Shown here piece after piece: positions 35,913 to 45,247 of a stretch of 64,000 nt of DNA. The stretch is from an uncultured Alphaproteobacteria bacterium (GTDB lineage: Bacteria > Pseudomonadota > Alphaproteobacteria > RF32 > CAG-239). Below the pieces are notes generated by a model, which was not told the DNA's origin, ran no database searches, and saw only the letters and a list, made by a program, of their open reading frames with translations. Each line of letters starts with the position of its first letter. Within the stretch, counting starts at the first letter, position 1. Location of the stretch: positions 1-64,000 of the forward strand of contig CALXZK010000006.1 of assembly GCA_944393225.1 (NCBI GenBank), read 5' to 3'. A program made the position numbers and the translations under genes.

Positions 35913-36963
35913 ATTCAACAACATTTCTGCTTATATACGAATTTACTCTACAAGATATCCAATGAGATGGATTACTACCATTGGGATTTCCTTTAGATGC
36001 TATATTTATTTCATCATCCGCCCAAACTTGAAATTCTTTAATTGGTATATAGTTTTTGTCTTGAATAGTCATTTGTGCAGCAACTACATACCCTCCATCT
36101 TCCCGACGAAAGCGGTAATAATAAGCAAAACGATCATCAAAAAAATCTATTCTTGGAATCCATTGGCCTCCCGCTGTATCATATCTGATAGGGTGGACTG
36201 ATGCATAATCAGATGGATAAATATTTATAAATTGTCCATATCGTTGCTTCAGCGAAATAAAAGTACTTTTTTCTAGACGGAGAAAATGCCCATATTTATC
36301 ATTTCCATATTTAGTTACAGAATCAGGAAAACAAGAAAAAGCACACAATACTCCTAAAAATTTTTTATAACCAAAAACGCTAATTAGGTTTTGAAGTGTA
36401 GAATCAAATACTTCTGAAGCATCTGAAGCAAATCTTCTACAATCAATAAATTTAGCATCGAGTATCAAGATTACATTAGAAAGAGAACAACTTTTTTGAA
36501 TTTCTTGCAAATAACTTATGATATCTGGATCATCAATATCAACACGAAATGCTAAGTATTTAGAAATTTTTTGAAGTTCAGTGATTTCTGTTGCTACATC
36601 ATCTAAAAAATACGGATTATAATGAATTACAGGAATGACTTTCAAATTTTTGTTCTTAAGCTCTGTTATTAAATTAATCCACTCTGGAAATCCACCTTTA
36701 GGAGAATTCAAAATATTTTTGATTTGATCATTTGTAAGCTGGGAATCTATAGAGAGATCCAAAATAAAAGGAGAATCTTTACACAATTCTTCTATTTTAT
36801 CTAATCTCTTATATATAGAACGATCAACATTTTTTGAACTTTTCCTTGACCTGGTTAATTCAAAAATTGGCAATATTTTTTCTTTTACATAAATATCTAA
36901 ATGTTCGTACGCTTTCAATTCTGCATCTGTAGTTTTCAAAATTGGAAAATAAACATATCCCAT
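35863..36963 (-). CDS. Beta-family protein (PF14350-like, sce7725-type)
   Basis: A 366-residue protein starting MGYVYFPILKTTDAELKAYE, then ILPIFELTRSRK, a start typical of the 'beta family' named after the phage T4 beta protein. Further hits are FRVDIDDPDIISYL and YPSDYASVHPIRYDTAGGQW. No catalytic motif is obvious. Such proteins often lie next to a sce7726 nuclease-like gene, as here. The family name is from memory of pattern and gene order; a profile search should settle it. Confidence 0.65.
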   Translation of the reverse strand: MGYVYFPILKTTDAELKAYEHLDIYVKEKILPIFELTRSRKSSKNVDRSIYKRLDKIEELCKDSPFILDLSIDSQLTNDQIKNILNSPKGGFPEWINLITELKNKNLKVIPVIHYNPYFLDDVATEITELQKISKYLAFRVDIDDPDIISYLQEIQKSCSLSNVILILDAKFIDCRRFASDASEVFDSTLQNLISVFGYKKFLGVLCAFSCFPDSVTKYGNDKYGHFLRLEKSTFISLKQRYGQFINIYPSDYASVHPIRYDTAGGQWIPRIDFFDDRFAYYYRFRREDGGYVVAAQMTIQDKNYIPIKEFQVWADDEINIASKGNPNGSNPSHWISCRVNSYISRNVVEFKDEVQMTLLDNQDQR

Positions 36964-36964
36964 A

Positions 36965-37525
36965 TTAATATCCTTTTAAATATCCTAGCTTATAAGCTCT
37001 ATAACGTACTGCTGCAGGCGAGACATTAAAATAATGAGCGATTTCTTCAATTTGATTTATTCCCTTTTTTATTATGTCGTTAAACTCATCTGCAGGCATC
37101 AATAATTCTGCTGCAAATGTATTCGCCATTCGTTCAATTTTATCTGTAGAAGTATTCTCTCTAAAAAGAATAAAATCATTATGTTTCCCTCTTTCTTCTA
37201 TTAATTCTCTATCAAACAAGAGATGGCCAAGTTCATGAGCTGCTGTAAAACGCTGTCTGGTTTCATTTTGATATTTATTTATACCTATTGTCCATTCATC
37301 TTTTAATTCAATATAACCGGAAATATCTTCCATATCTTCATATATAATGGAGATATTATGCATTTTTAAATATGTAATAATATCGAATGGTATTGTTTCA
37401 ACACCCAAAGACTGAGCATATTTATAAATATCCTCAACATTTGTATATGAAAATATATCATTTTTGAAAAAATTACTTGTAGTTTTTTCTATCAATTTAT
37501 ATGGATTATTTCGCATCACAACCAT
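36965..37525 (-). CDS. ImmA/IrrE family metallo-endopeptidase
   Basis: A 186-residue zinc protease of the kind that cleaves phage-type repressors. FTAAHELGHLLFDRELIEE near 92-110 has HELGH and the downstream ERMANTFAAELLMP near 130 completes the ExxNxFAA signature. A helical end (GINQIEEIAHYFNVSPAAVRYRAYKLG) is the usual helix-turn-helix-like tail. It lies one base upstream of the beta-family gene on the same strand, so the two are probably co-translated. No cognate repressor is seen nearby. Confidence 0.88.
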   Translation of the reverse strand: MVVMRNNPYKLIEKTTSNFFKNDIFSYTNVEDIYKYAQSLGVETIPFDIITYLKMHNISIIYEDMEDISGYIELKDEWTIGINKYQNETRQRFTAAHELGHLLFDRELIEERGKHNDFILFRENTSTDKIERMANTFAAELLMPADEFNDIIKKGINQIEEIAHYFNVSPAAVRYRAYKLGYLKGY

Positions 37526-37527
37526 TG

Positions 37528-38106
37528 TTATTCTTCCGGTATTGATATTACATCATCTTCATATGTTTTAGAGTTTTGTATACGCTCTAGTTGATTTTCT
37601 AATCTTTCAATTTTCCTATTTATATCTTCAACTTGCGTTCCCTCTAAAGCCTCATCGACTCTCGCTCCAACTTTATTAGAAAATTTTACAGACTGAGTGT
37701 AAATTTCAAAGTGATTATTAACTTCCTTTTCAATAAATTGTTTATTTTTTTCAAATTCTTCTTTTCCTAATGATCGAATATGGATATATCCTAATAAACC
37801 AGAAAGACCTATAAAAATACTTAAAATTGTAATAATTACAGTGTAAAAAGAACTTAACTCGGATATAATATCCGATAGAGGTACAATCTTATTTTTATTA
37901 ACTAAATCTGCAATTACTTTTGTATCAGAAGGAATCTTTGTATTATTACAAACTATAATATGTTTATCATAAAAATCTAACAATGGTTCTTTAAATACAA
38001 CAAAAAAAATAGATATAAAAAATATCACTACAACCAAAAAACCCAAAGCTCTTAACATCCCATCAATAAAGTAAGAGCATCTACATTTTCTATTATCTTT
38101 TTCCAT
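37528..38106 (-). CDS. Two-TM coiled-coil membrane protein, unknown
   Basis: A 192-residue protein with two membrane segments (ALGFLVVVIFFISIFFVVF near 18-36 and FYTVIITILSIFIGLSGLLG near 85-105) and a cytoplasmic coiled-coil C-terminus (EDINRKIERLENQLERIQNS). A periplasmic loop lies between. No family is recognised. It is the first gene of the leftward cassette with the ImmA/IrrE and beta-family genes, two bases before the protease gene, with AGAGG before the start. A membrane effector or sensor is possible. Confidence 0.65.
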   Translation of the reverse strand: MEKDNRKCRCSYFIDGMLRALGFLVVVIFFISIFFVVFKEPLLDFYDKHIIVCNNTKIPSDTKVIADLVNKNKIVPLSDIISELSSFYTVIITILSIFIGLSGLLGYIHIRSLGKEEFEKNKQFIEKEVNNHFEIYTQSVKFSNKVGARVDEALEGTQVEDINRKIERLENQLERIQNSKTYEDDVISIPEE

Positions 38107-38215
38107 AAAAAAACCTCTTGTTGTAATAAAATATTAATCTTAAAATCTCAAAATTCAATATAATTTTATACCTTATATACTCTCATCAAAAATCAATAAA
38201 ACAGCCATCTCTTCA

Positions 38216-41200
38216 TCACTCCCCGACGACTTTCATAAGATCTTCGTAGGTTTCGACGACTTCATACTTAACGCTATCGGAGCTAATTGCGGCAAAGTGT
38301 TTTCTGGCGCAGGCAATTTTAGATTTTTCAACCCCTCTTAATTCCAGCTCTAAGTTCTCCATATTTCCTTTAGTTTCTGCTACAAAGTAAATATGTTTGA
38401 CACTTCCCTTATTGAAGGCAATAGCCCAATCGGGGTTATATTTTCCGACCGGAGTAGAAATATAAAATCCTCGAGGCAGCTTTGCATAAACAGCAACTTC
38501 TTCAGCATGCTCCAAAGAATTGGCCATATTTTTCTCTGTCTTAGCACTAGAATCCGCAATAACATGGCTATAAATATGTTTATTGGGTGTCGGGACGGTA
38601 TTTTCCAAGCTGCCTTTGAGTTTGGGCTCGGTAAAGACATTCATATCATAAGTTTCCGTAATCCGATCATACTTAATCTCTTCTACAATCGCTGTAGCCT
38701 TTTGCTCATTGATGATATTGGCCGCTCGGGTGATAAATTCTTCCGGATTTGCCTCAAACAGCTTAAATCGGCTTTCTTTTATGCCTGACATTATCTGTGC
38801 CAGAGTTTTTCTGGTTAATCCGGTAAGTTGAACCAACTTATCTAACAAGTCATATTTTACGGAAGTATATTTTCCAACTTGAATTGCTTCTCTGCGTTCG
38901 GAGGTAAAGCCAAAGGCTTCTCCTTTTTCGGCTTGTTGTTTATCCAACTCATCCATTTGTCCGGTTCTAATAACAGCAACCGTTTTACTGACATAAAGTT
39001 TTTCATCTAAGGCATAAATTGCCTTTTTTATCAACTCATCACTGTCAAATACCACGCGATAGGTTGATTTAACATTGATTTTATTCCACAAATCTTGAAA
39101 TTCTTGCTGATGAAGTTTTTTATCATTAAGCTTAACCTCAACCACCTGATTGCGTGCATTATCAATTTTGACCGGCTTATAAATTGTTTCAATAACCTTG
39201 ATAATTTCGGCACTATCATATCCTTCAATCGGCTTAAATGTACCGGCCTCAACATCATTATGGTATTGTTCGGTTAATTTACCGCGTTTGACATAACCAT
39301 TAGCAATCAAGCTCTCATAAATATCCTGAGATTTTTCTTTATCAACCAGTTGTCCATCAATAGTTCTATTTTCAAACAATTCGGCAGAAATGCTCCGCGG
39401 CCTATCATGCATTGCATCGGCAATATCGGTTTGCAGATTAGAAACAAAATCTTCATAAGATTCACTGGCAATAACCGTTAGTTGGTTAACTTCTTGAACA
39501 TCATCACCCAAAACACTTTCATCCATACGCTCGCCGTTTTGATTGACCGACAAACGTAAACCGCGGCCAATTTCCTGACGACGAGAAGTATTGTTGTAAC
39601 TTTGCTTTAACGGGCAAATCTGAAAAACGTTCGGATTATCCCATCCTTCACGCAAGGCTGAATGTGAAAACAGAAAACGCACCGGCTCGGATAAATTCAA
39701 AAGTTGCTCTTTGTTTTTCATAATCAAATCATAAGCATCAACATCATCTGAGCCGACAGCGTTTCTTTTTACTTCGGAATCCTTAAATTTTTTGCTTTTC
39801 TTATCTATTGAAAAATAACCCTTATGGCATTTTGTGGCATCGGTATTTTCAATAAATTTTCGATAATTCGGATTAAAATCAAGCTCTGCAAGATAGCTTT
39901 CTTTAATATTGTTATATTCTTCTTCAAAGATTTTGGCATAAATACCGTTAGCCTCTCCGGCATCATTAGAAAGCCTATAATTTGCCACTTCATCAATAAA
40001 GAACAAAGACAAGACTTTAATTCCGCTTTCCAGCAAAACTTGCTCACGTTCAAAATGGCTTTGGATAGTCTCTCTGATTTGAATGCGCCGCAACTGTTCT
40101 TCAGTTGTGCTGCCGACCACATCTCCGGCAAAAAGCTCGGTTCCATTTTGGAAAGTAACCGAGTTGGAGCGACCATCAATATGTGTAATCAACCAACCAT
40201 GGCGATATTCATCCAACTGTCCGGATAAATCATAAAGATTATCCCCTTCATCACAATTCCTGATTTTTTTGACAATGCCGGATTTTCCCCGATAATCAAA
40301 CTCCAAACGGGCCGTCGGATTTTTGTTTGCCGAAACATTTATTCCGGCCAAATAAGCATAGCCGCCGGTTGCGCTATCTCCGACCACGGAAATTCCCTTA
40401 ACGGCAATCTTTTTGACCAATTTTTTATTATAGGCATCTTGGGCATCCAAGCGATAGATGATATTTTTGTTCAACTCTGGCGGCGTAGCCGAATAACTGA
40501 TACGAAACAAAGGATTAAACCTTTTAATTGCTTTTTGAGTAACGGCATCGGCAGTTCTGCCCAAAGACTGAGGCTCATCCAAAATCAAAATCGGATTTGT
40601 TTTGGCAATCACATCAATAGGTTTGCGCCATTTGAAGCTTTCTTGAGGATTGAAAATTATTTTAGACTCTTTGCTTTTTCCATCTTCTTTGAGTGAGGCG
40701 GCAAAAGCCTGCGAATTGATAATCATCACCCTGATTTTGCTATCTGTGGCAAAGGTTTCAATCTCATTCAAGTTCTGAGAATTATATACAAACTCCATAA
40801 TAGACTTATGATATTCTTGCTGAAAATGCTTGCGTGTATTTTCAAAAGACTTTTTTACCCCTTCCCGAATAGCCACACTCGGCACAACAATAATAAACTT
40901 CGTCCAACCATATAAATAGTTAAGCTCATAAATTGTTTTAATGTAAGTATAAGTCTTACCAGTTCCGGTTTCCATTTCTATAGTTAGGTTAATATCATCG
41001 CCAACTTTTCCGCTAGGCTTTAGCCCCAGCGCAATTTGCTTTTTGTGAATATTGTCCCAAACTTCTCTTTCAGGAATAAGCAACGGACTATTGGCAAAAG
41101 CATCTTGCTCAAAAGAGGTTTGCGTATTTTTAACATCTTTTCCGGGATCCAAGATATAACGTGTTGGTTTGGATTTTGGCTGTCCGGCAAAGATATCACA

Positions 41201-41266
41201 AACCGCGTTGCAGGCATCTATCTGAAATTGCTGATGCTTAAATTTGAGTTCTATTTTTGCCGACAT
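38216..41266 (-). CDS. Type III restriction enzyme Res subunit
   Basis: A 1016-residue ATP-dependent restriction subunit. The superfamily 2 helicase part has Walker A METGTGKTYTYIK near 98-110, LILDEPQSLG (DExx box variant) near 228, a SATPP motif III near 258 and REGWDNPNVFQICPLKQSYN, then RRQEIGRGLRLSVNQNG (motif VI) near 570. The C-terminal PD-(D/E)XK nuclease is visible as NPDWAIAF with VAETKGNMEN near 980. It pairs with the Mod gene downstream in coordinates (upstream in transcription). Its ATG overlaps the stop of the GIY-YIG gene (TAATG). Confidence 0.93.
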   Translation of the reverse strand: MSAKIELKFKHQQFQIDACNAVCDIFAGQPKSKPTRYILDPGKDVKNTQTSFEQDAFANSPLLIPEREVWDNIHKKQIALGLKPSGKVGDDINLTIEMETGTGKTYTYIKTIYELNYLYGWTKFIIVVPSVAIREGVKKSFENTRKHFQQEYHKSIMEFVYNSQNLNEIETFATDSKIRVMIINSQAFAASLKEDGKSKESKIIFNPQESFKWRKPIDVIAKTNPILILDEPQSLGRTADAVTQKAIKRFNPLFRISYSATPPELNKNIIYRLDAQDAYNKKLVKKIAVKGISVVGDSATGGYAYLAGINVSANKNPTARLEFDYRGKSGIVKKIRNCDEGDNLYDLSGQLDEYRHGWLITHIDGRSNSVTFQNGTELFAGDVVGSTTEEQLRRIQIRETIQSHFEREQVLLESGIKVLSLFFIDEVANYRLSNDAGEANGIYAKIFEEEYNNIKESYLAELDFNPNYRKFIENTDATKCHKGYFSIDKKSKKFKDSEVKRNAVGSDDVDAYDLIMKNKEQLLNLSEPVRFLFSHSALREGWDNPNVFQICPLKQSYNNTSRRQEIGRGLRLSVNQNGERMDESVLGDDVQEVNQLTVIASESYEDFVSNLQTDIADAMHDRPRSISAELFENRTIDGQLVDKEKSQDIYESLIANGYVKRGKLTEQYHNDVEAGTFKPIEGYDSAEIIKVIETIYKPVKIDNARNQVVEVKLNDKKLHQQEFQDLWNKINVKSTYRVVFDSDELIKKAIYALDEKLYVSKTVAVIRTGQMDELDKQQAEKGEAFGFTSERREAIQVGKYTSVKYDLLDKLVQLTGLTRKTLAQIMSGIKESRFKLFEANPEEFITRAANIINEQKATAIVEEIKYDRITETYDMNVFTEPKLKGSLENTVPTPNKHIYSHVIADSSAKTEKNMANSLEHAEEVAVYAKLPRGFYISTPVGKYNPDWAIAFNKGSVKHIYFVAETKGNMENLELELRGVEKSKIACARKHFAAISSDSVKYEVVETYEDLMKVVGE

Positions 41267-41529
41267 TACACAAATTCCTCATATAAATCATTAAAATTAG
41301 GATTTTCTTTTATAATTAAATTAATTTTCCAATCTCTGTGCCAATTTTTTAATTGCTTTTCGCGAGCGATTGCATCAGTTAAAAGATCATATTGCTCTAC
41401 ATAAACCAGCTTATGTACACTATATTTTTTTGTAAAACCATCTATCAAATTATTTTTATGCTCAAACACACGTCGAATAATATCATTAGTTACACCTATA
41501 TAGAATGTGGAATTAGTTTTATTTGTCAT
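41266..41529 (-). CDS. GIY-YIG nuclease-fold protein, N-terminus out of frame
   Basis: An 87-residue frame starting MTNKTNSTFYIGVTNDIIRR; the 'YIG' half of GIY-YIG and R..E residues (VYVEQYDLLTDAIAREKQLKN) are seen. The preceding codons in the same frame read GYVYI, the 'GIY' half, but no start codon is available before an in-frame stop. An ATG at 41554, preceded by GGAAGG at a good distance, would join the frame if the run of seven A (41545-41551 on the minus strand) had six. So either the gene is frameshifted (full range 41266-41554), phase variable, or an assembly error exists. Similar small proteins are usually standalone. Confidence 0.7.
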   Translation of the reverse strand: MTNKTNSTFYIGVTNDIIRRVFEHKNNLIDGFTKKYSVHKLVYVEQYDLLTDAIAREKQLKNWHRDWKINLIIKENPNFNDLYEEFV

Positions 41530-41650
41530 AATATAAACATATCCTTTTTTTCATTTAACCTTCCACAACTCAACATACAACAATATGCTTCAAAAAGCAG
41601 GATTCACCATATAAGACAGCGGTACAGCCATTATCTCGAACGGCATAACC

Positions 41651-41713
41651 GTCATCCCGAACTTGTTTCGGGATCTCTTTTCCACCGGATGCTGAAACAA
41701 GTTCAGCATGACG
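41651..41713. repeat. Dispersed palindromic repeat (alphaproteobacterial intergenic type)
   Basis: GTCATCCCGAACTTGTTTCG ... GCTGAAACAAGTTCAGCATGAC between the Mod and GIY-YIG genes. Each half is palindromic and the ends (GTCAT / ATGAC) pair with each other. This string type is common and dispersed in alphaproteobacterial genomes; it is not coding. The 173-base gap between the two genes holds nothing else. Confidence 0.7.
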
Positions 41714-41727
41714 AAGCGACAACAACA

Positions 41728-43680
41728 TTACATTACCCTTACATTATCTTTGGCTTGTTTATCATCCCAATGGCAGATGGTTTTGAAAATTTCAAACATA
41801 TTGATTTTTTCATCATCTTTTTCAAAACAAGAATCTCTAAATACCACACGTGTTGGGTTGAGTTCTGCCATTTTGGTGATGGTTGCGGTGCTAACATTTC
41901 TATCAAAACAAGCAACCAAATCATTGTCACCGACAATATGAATGGTATTCTCGCCCACTTTAACCTCTTGCAGCGGCAAAGAGAGAGAAACACCCCATTC
42001 CACCATAACCCCAAACAACAAATCGAGCGGAGTGCGATCGGCTTTGATATTATCAATACTGCTTAACAAATCGGCTTGTTTGAGCTCGCTTGGTTTGTAA
42101 TATACATCTTGCATATTAGAATCATCAACCTTCAAAACCCTAAAACCGATATCCAAATCTGTTTTTCCGGTTTCCTGCACGATTTTATCACCGGCACGGC
42201 GAATACGTTCTTTACCAATTTCACAAATATTTTTGTAACCAGCTTTATAGGCTTCTGATTTTTCATCAGTTTCTTCCGGTAGTTGCACCATAATAAACTT
42301 GCGATTACCACCATCTTCAGCATTCAGTTGCATAACAGCATGAGCAGTTGTTGCCGAGCCGGAGAAGAAATCAAGGATTATAGAATCTCTATTAAAATGC
42401 GTAGCAGAGTTTACTAATTCTTTAATATAATTTACAGGTTTAGAATAATTAAATAGATTCTTTATAGAGAAAAGTCTTTCAAGTTCTTCATATGCATCTT
42501 CATTAGTCCCTTTTATAGAAATTCCATTAATAAAGCTACTAAATCCTTTGAAATTATCTTCGTCGTATATACGAAAAACACGAATTTGAAAATTTAATGT
42601 GTTGATTATAAATTTTGCGCCTTGAGAAAGTTGTTCATTCAGCATTTGTTGAGACCATACAAATGGAGCTTTCATTTTTAATTCATCTACTATTTTTCCA
42701 TCTTTGACTCTAATATCATTTAATAACTCCACTGGATTAATTTCATCACCATATACGCCAGCCTTATACATTCCATCACTTAATTTCGTATAAATTGTAT
42801 TGCTTGGTATGCTCAATATTGATGATTTATTAGTTCTTTTAATTATAGGTTGTGATTCTGATGAATCTGCTGTTCCACCATATAATCCTACAGTTTTCCC
42901 TCTACACTTAGTATACACCAAAACATATTCCGTAAGACTTATAATTCCCTTGGAAAGAAAGCTACCTTTTCTTTTTTTGGTCCAAGTTATAATTCCATAA
43001 CCATTATCTTCGCCAAAAACCTCATCACAAATCTTTTTGAGGTTGGCAACTTCGTTGTCATCAATAGAAATAAAAATCACGCCATCATCGGTTAACAAAT
43101 CACGAGCCAGTTTCAAACGCGGATACATCATAGAACACCAGTCCGAATGGAAACGTCCGCTTGATTCCGTATTGCGGACAAAAGACTTGCTCAACAAGCG
43201 GTTGTCCTCTTCATCAAACAAATCTATCCCTTGGTTCATTTCTTCTTTAGACTGCACCCGATTATCATGATAAACAAAATCATTTCCGGTATTATACGGC
43301 GGATCAATATATATCATCTTGATTTTGCCCAAATAACCTTCTTCCAAAATTTTGAGCACTTCCAAGTTATCACCCTCAATATAAAGGTTTTCGGTTGCAT
43401 CCCAATTTTTACTTTCCTCTTTGCAGGGGCGCAAAGTTTTGCGAATAGGCTTGTTAGCCTCCACCATAGCCGCATTTTTGCCTACCCACTTAAACTCATA
43501 GGTCTCGCGTGCATTTTCATCCACCACATCGGCTAGTTCGGCCTTTAAACGCTCAAAATCTACCTTGCCGTTTTGGACTGCCGCCGGACAAAGCTCTGCC
43601 ACTTTGGCCAAAACCTTATCATAAGGCTTTGCCTCCATTCCAAGCTTTTCAATTTTTATGTCTGTTGTTTCCTTACTCAT
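41728..43680 (-). CDS. Type III restriction-modification methyltransferase Mod
   Basis: A 650-residue adenine-N6 methyltransferase. DPPYNTGNDFVYHDNR (motif IV) lies near 126 and the SAM site DFFSGSATTAHAVMQLNA near 440, the beta-class order. A large variable target-recognition region lies between. The start MSKETT has AAAGGAG 7 bases upstream; an upstream in-frame Met lies inside the previous gene and is unlikely. It overlaps the AlbA-type gene by 8 bases. No phase-variable repeat is evident in the gene. Confidence 0.92.
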   Translation of the reverse strand: MSKETTDIKIEKLGMEAKPYDKVLAKVAELCPAAVQNGKVDFERLKAELADVVDENARETYEFKWVGKNAAMVEANKPIRKTLRPCKEESKNWDATENLYIEGDNLEVLKILEEGYLGKIKMIYIDPPYNTGNDFVYHDNRVQSKEEMNQGIDLFDEEDNRLLSKSFVRNTESSGRFHSDWCSMMYPRLKLARDLLTDDGVIFISIDDNEVANLKKICDEVFGEDNGYGIITWTKKRKGSFLSKGIISLTEYVLVYTKCRGKTVGLYGGTADSSESQPIIKRTNKSSILSIPSNTIYTKLSDGMYKAGVYGDEINPVELLNDIRVKDGKIVDELKMKAPFVWSQQMLNEQLSQGAKFIINTLNFQIRVFRIYDEDNFKGFSSFINGISIKGTNEDAYEELERLFSIKNLFNYSKPVNYIKELVNSATHFNRDSIILDFFSGSATTAHAVMQLNAEDGGNRKFIMVQLPEETDEKSEAYKAGYKNICEIGKERIRRAGDKIVQETGKTDLDIGFRVLKVDDSNMQDVYYKPSELKQADLLSSIDNIKADRTPLDLLFGVMVEWGVSLSLPLQEVKVGENTIHIVGDNDLVACFDRNVSTATITKMAELNPTRVVFRDSCFEKDDEKINMFEIFKTICHWDDKQAKDNVRVM

Positions 43681-45247
43681 CGCGGCTCCTTTTAACGGTT
43701 TGATATTTTTGATTTGGGTGATTTGGTATATCAGGGTGAGTTTGTTCAAGAACACCTAGATTAATTAGCGGATATAAAATATTTTGCAAGAAATAAGACT
43801 TATTACTATATTTCATAATTGCCATTATTTCTGTTGTTTTTAAAGGTCTCTCGCAAAGTTCCAGCACCTTACGACCTTCATCGCCAATTAAGTCCAGTAT
43901 CTTATCCATAGGCAACTGTTGAATACTGCTGGCAACTGTGTCCCTAACTGTATCAGTAGGTGTGTCACTAACTGTGTCACTAGCTGTATCACTTGTCGGG
44001 CTAACTGATTGATTTTGAGTCGCCGACTGAGCCATTCTATCTGACTCGGCTACTTGATCACTGGCGGTATTAAACAAGTTTATGGGCCAATCAAGTTTAA
44101 AGACCTCTCCATCAGTTAAAGTTGGAACATAGCCGGCATAAATCCTTGCATATTTTGCAATTTTACGAATTCCTGAACCTAACTCCTCAGCCAGTCCGAT
44201 CTCTTTAAAAAACTTTGCAATATTAGGATTTTTAGTATATGGGGTACTTGTATCTGGGTTTATATTTCCGCAGATATAGGGTTTGTTGCCATTTTCAGTA
44301 TATATTCTGTCATGCTCAATCACCAATTTTGCCGGATAATGGTTGGTAAACTCCCGGTGCATCAATAAATTTACACTAATTTCTCGAAACAGTATGTTTC
44401 TTAGATCTCTGCGAATTCCATCCGATGTATCCATATAAAATGGTGATGGCAAATGTTTATTTACAAAAGCCATTATCCGCTCATAGCTTTCTATCAAATT
44501 TGTTCGCACATCATCTCTATCATCATATCTTTCAGAATCTTTAACTCTTAATATGAGATCTGTCTTATAATGCGGCAAAATAGACTGAATTACCTCGTCT
44601 TTTCCCAAAATCAAAGCGCATGCCAGTGTATATCCTTCTTTCTGCGAATTAAAATCTTTCTTATGCAGACCGGCACTGCGTAATAATTGTTCGTTATTTA
44701 GGTCTTTCCAGGGGTGATCCGGTTGTCTATTAACAGCCATTGTCCGACAACGTTCTATTAAATCAACACGCAAATCATCCATTGTAATCCCAGGAAAAAT
44801 TTCATTTTCAGAATAAGTTTTTTCCTTATTAACATATAATTGAGCTATCTGAGAATGATTATGCGTTATATCGCGGTCACCATCATCTGTGCGGATATAA
44901 ACTTTACCTCCCGCATAATGGACTTCTGAACTAGCGGGAACCAAAATATACAAAATAACCTTATCATCAATTTCAACCTCTTTACACTCTAAATACAAAG
45001 GAGGATGAACCTTAGAAATATTACTGATTGTATTGGCAAAATCACGTTCTATTTGAGGCAATAAGTCACGGTTAATGCCTAAAATATTTCCATTATCAGC
45101 AACACCCAATAAAATTTCGCCGCCTTGCGTATTAGAAAAGGCACAAATTGTTTCATAAATATTTTTAGGCAAGCCGCCTTGAGCTTCCTTGAATTCAACT
45201 TTTAAACCCTCACCTTGGGCTATTAATGCTCTTATTTTTTCTATCAT
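43673..45247 (-). CDS. AlbA_2/Schlafen-type ATP-binding protein
   Basis: A 524-residue protein starting MIEKIRALIAQGEGLKVEFK, then ETICAFSNTQGGEILLGVADNGNI, the Schlafen AlbA_2 signature (putative nucleic-acid binding), followed by an HATPase-like middle part (NLLMHREFTNHYPAKLVIEH) and a C-terminal winged-helix region (EGRKVLELCERPLKTTEI). A low-complexity linker near 415-440 has SDT/TDT repeats. It lies inside the type III R-M operon, overlapping both neighbours by 4-8 bases, so it is co-translated. Such proteins are common in accessory regions; the role in R-M is not established. Confidence 0.8.
   Translation of the reverse strand: MIEKIRALIAQGEGLKVEFKEAQGGLPKNIYETICAFSNTQGGEILLGVADNGNILGINRDLLPQIERDFANTISNISKVHPPLYLECKEVEIDDKVILYILVPASSEVHYAGGKVYIRTDDGDRDITHNHSQIAQLYVNKEKTYSENEIFPGITMDDLRVDLIERCRTMAVNRQPDHPWKDLNNEQLLRSAGLHKKDFNSQKEGYTLACALILGKDEVIQSILPHYKTDLILRVKDSERYDDRDDVRTNLIESYERIMAFVNKHLPSPFYMDTSDGIRRDLRNILFREISVNLLMHREFTNHYPAKLVIEHDRIYTENGNKPYICGNINPDTSTPYTKNPNIAKFFKEIGLAEELGSGIRKIAKYARIYAGYVPTLTDGEVFKLDWPINLFNTASDQVAESDRMAQSATQNQSVSPTSDTASDTVSDTPTDTVRDTVASSIQQLPMDKILDLIGDEGRKVLELCERPLKTTEIMAIMKYSNKSYFLQNILYPLINLGVLEQTHPDIPNHPNQKYQTVKRSRDE

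Noticed and set aside
41392..42066. Rightward open frame over the Mod end and palindromic repeat
   Set aside because: It runs antisense to Mod and through a known type of dispersed repeat, with no protein-like composition.
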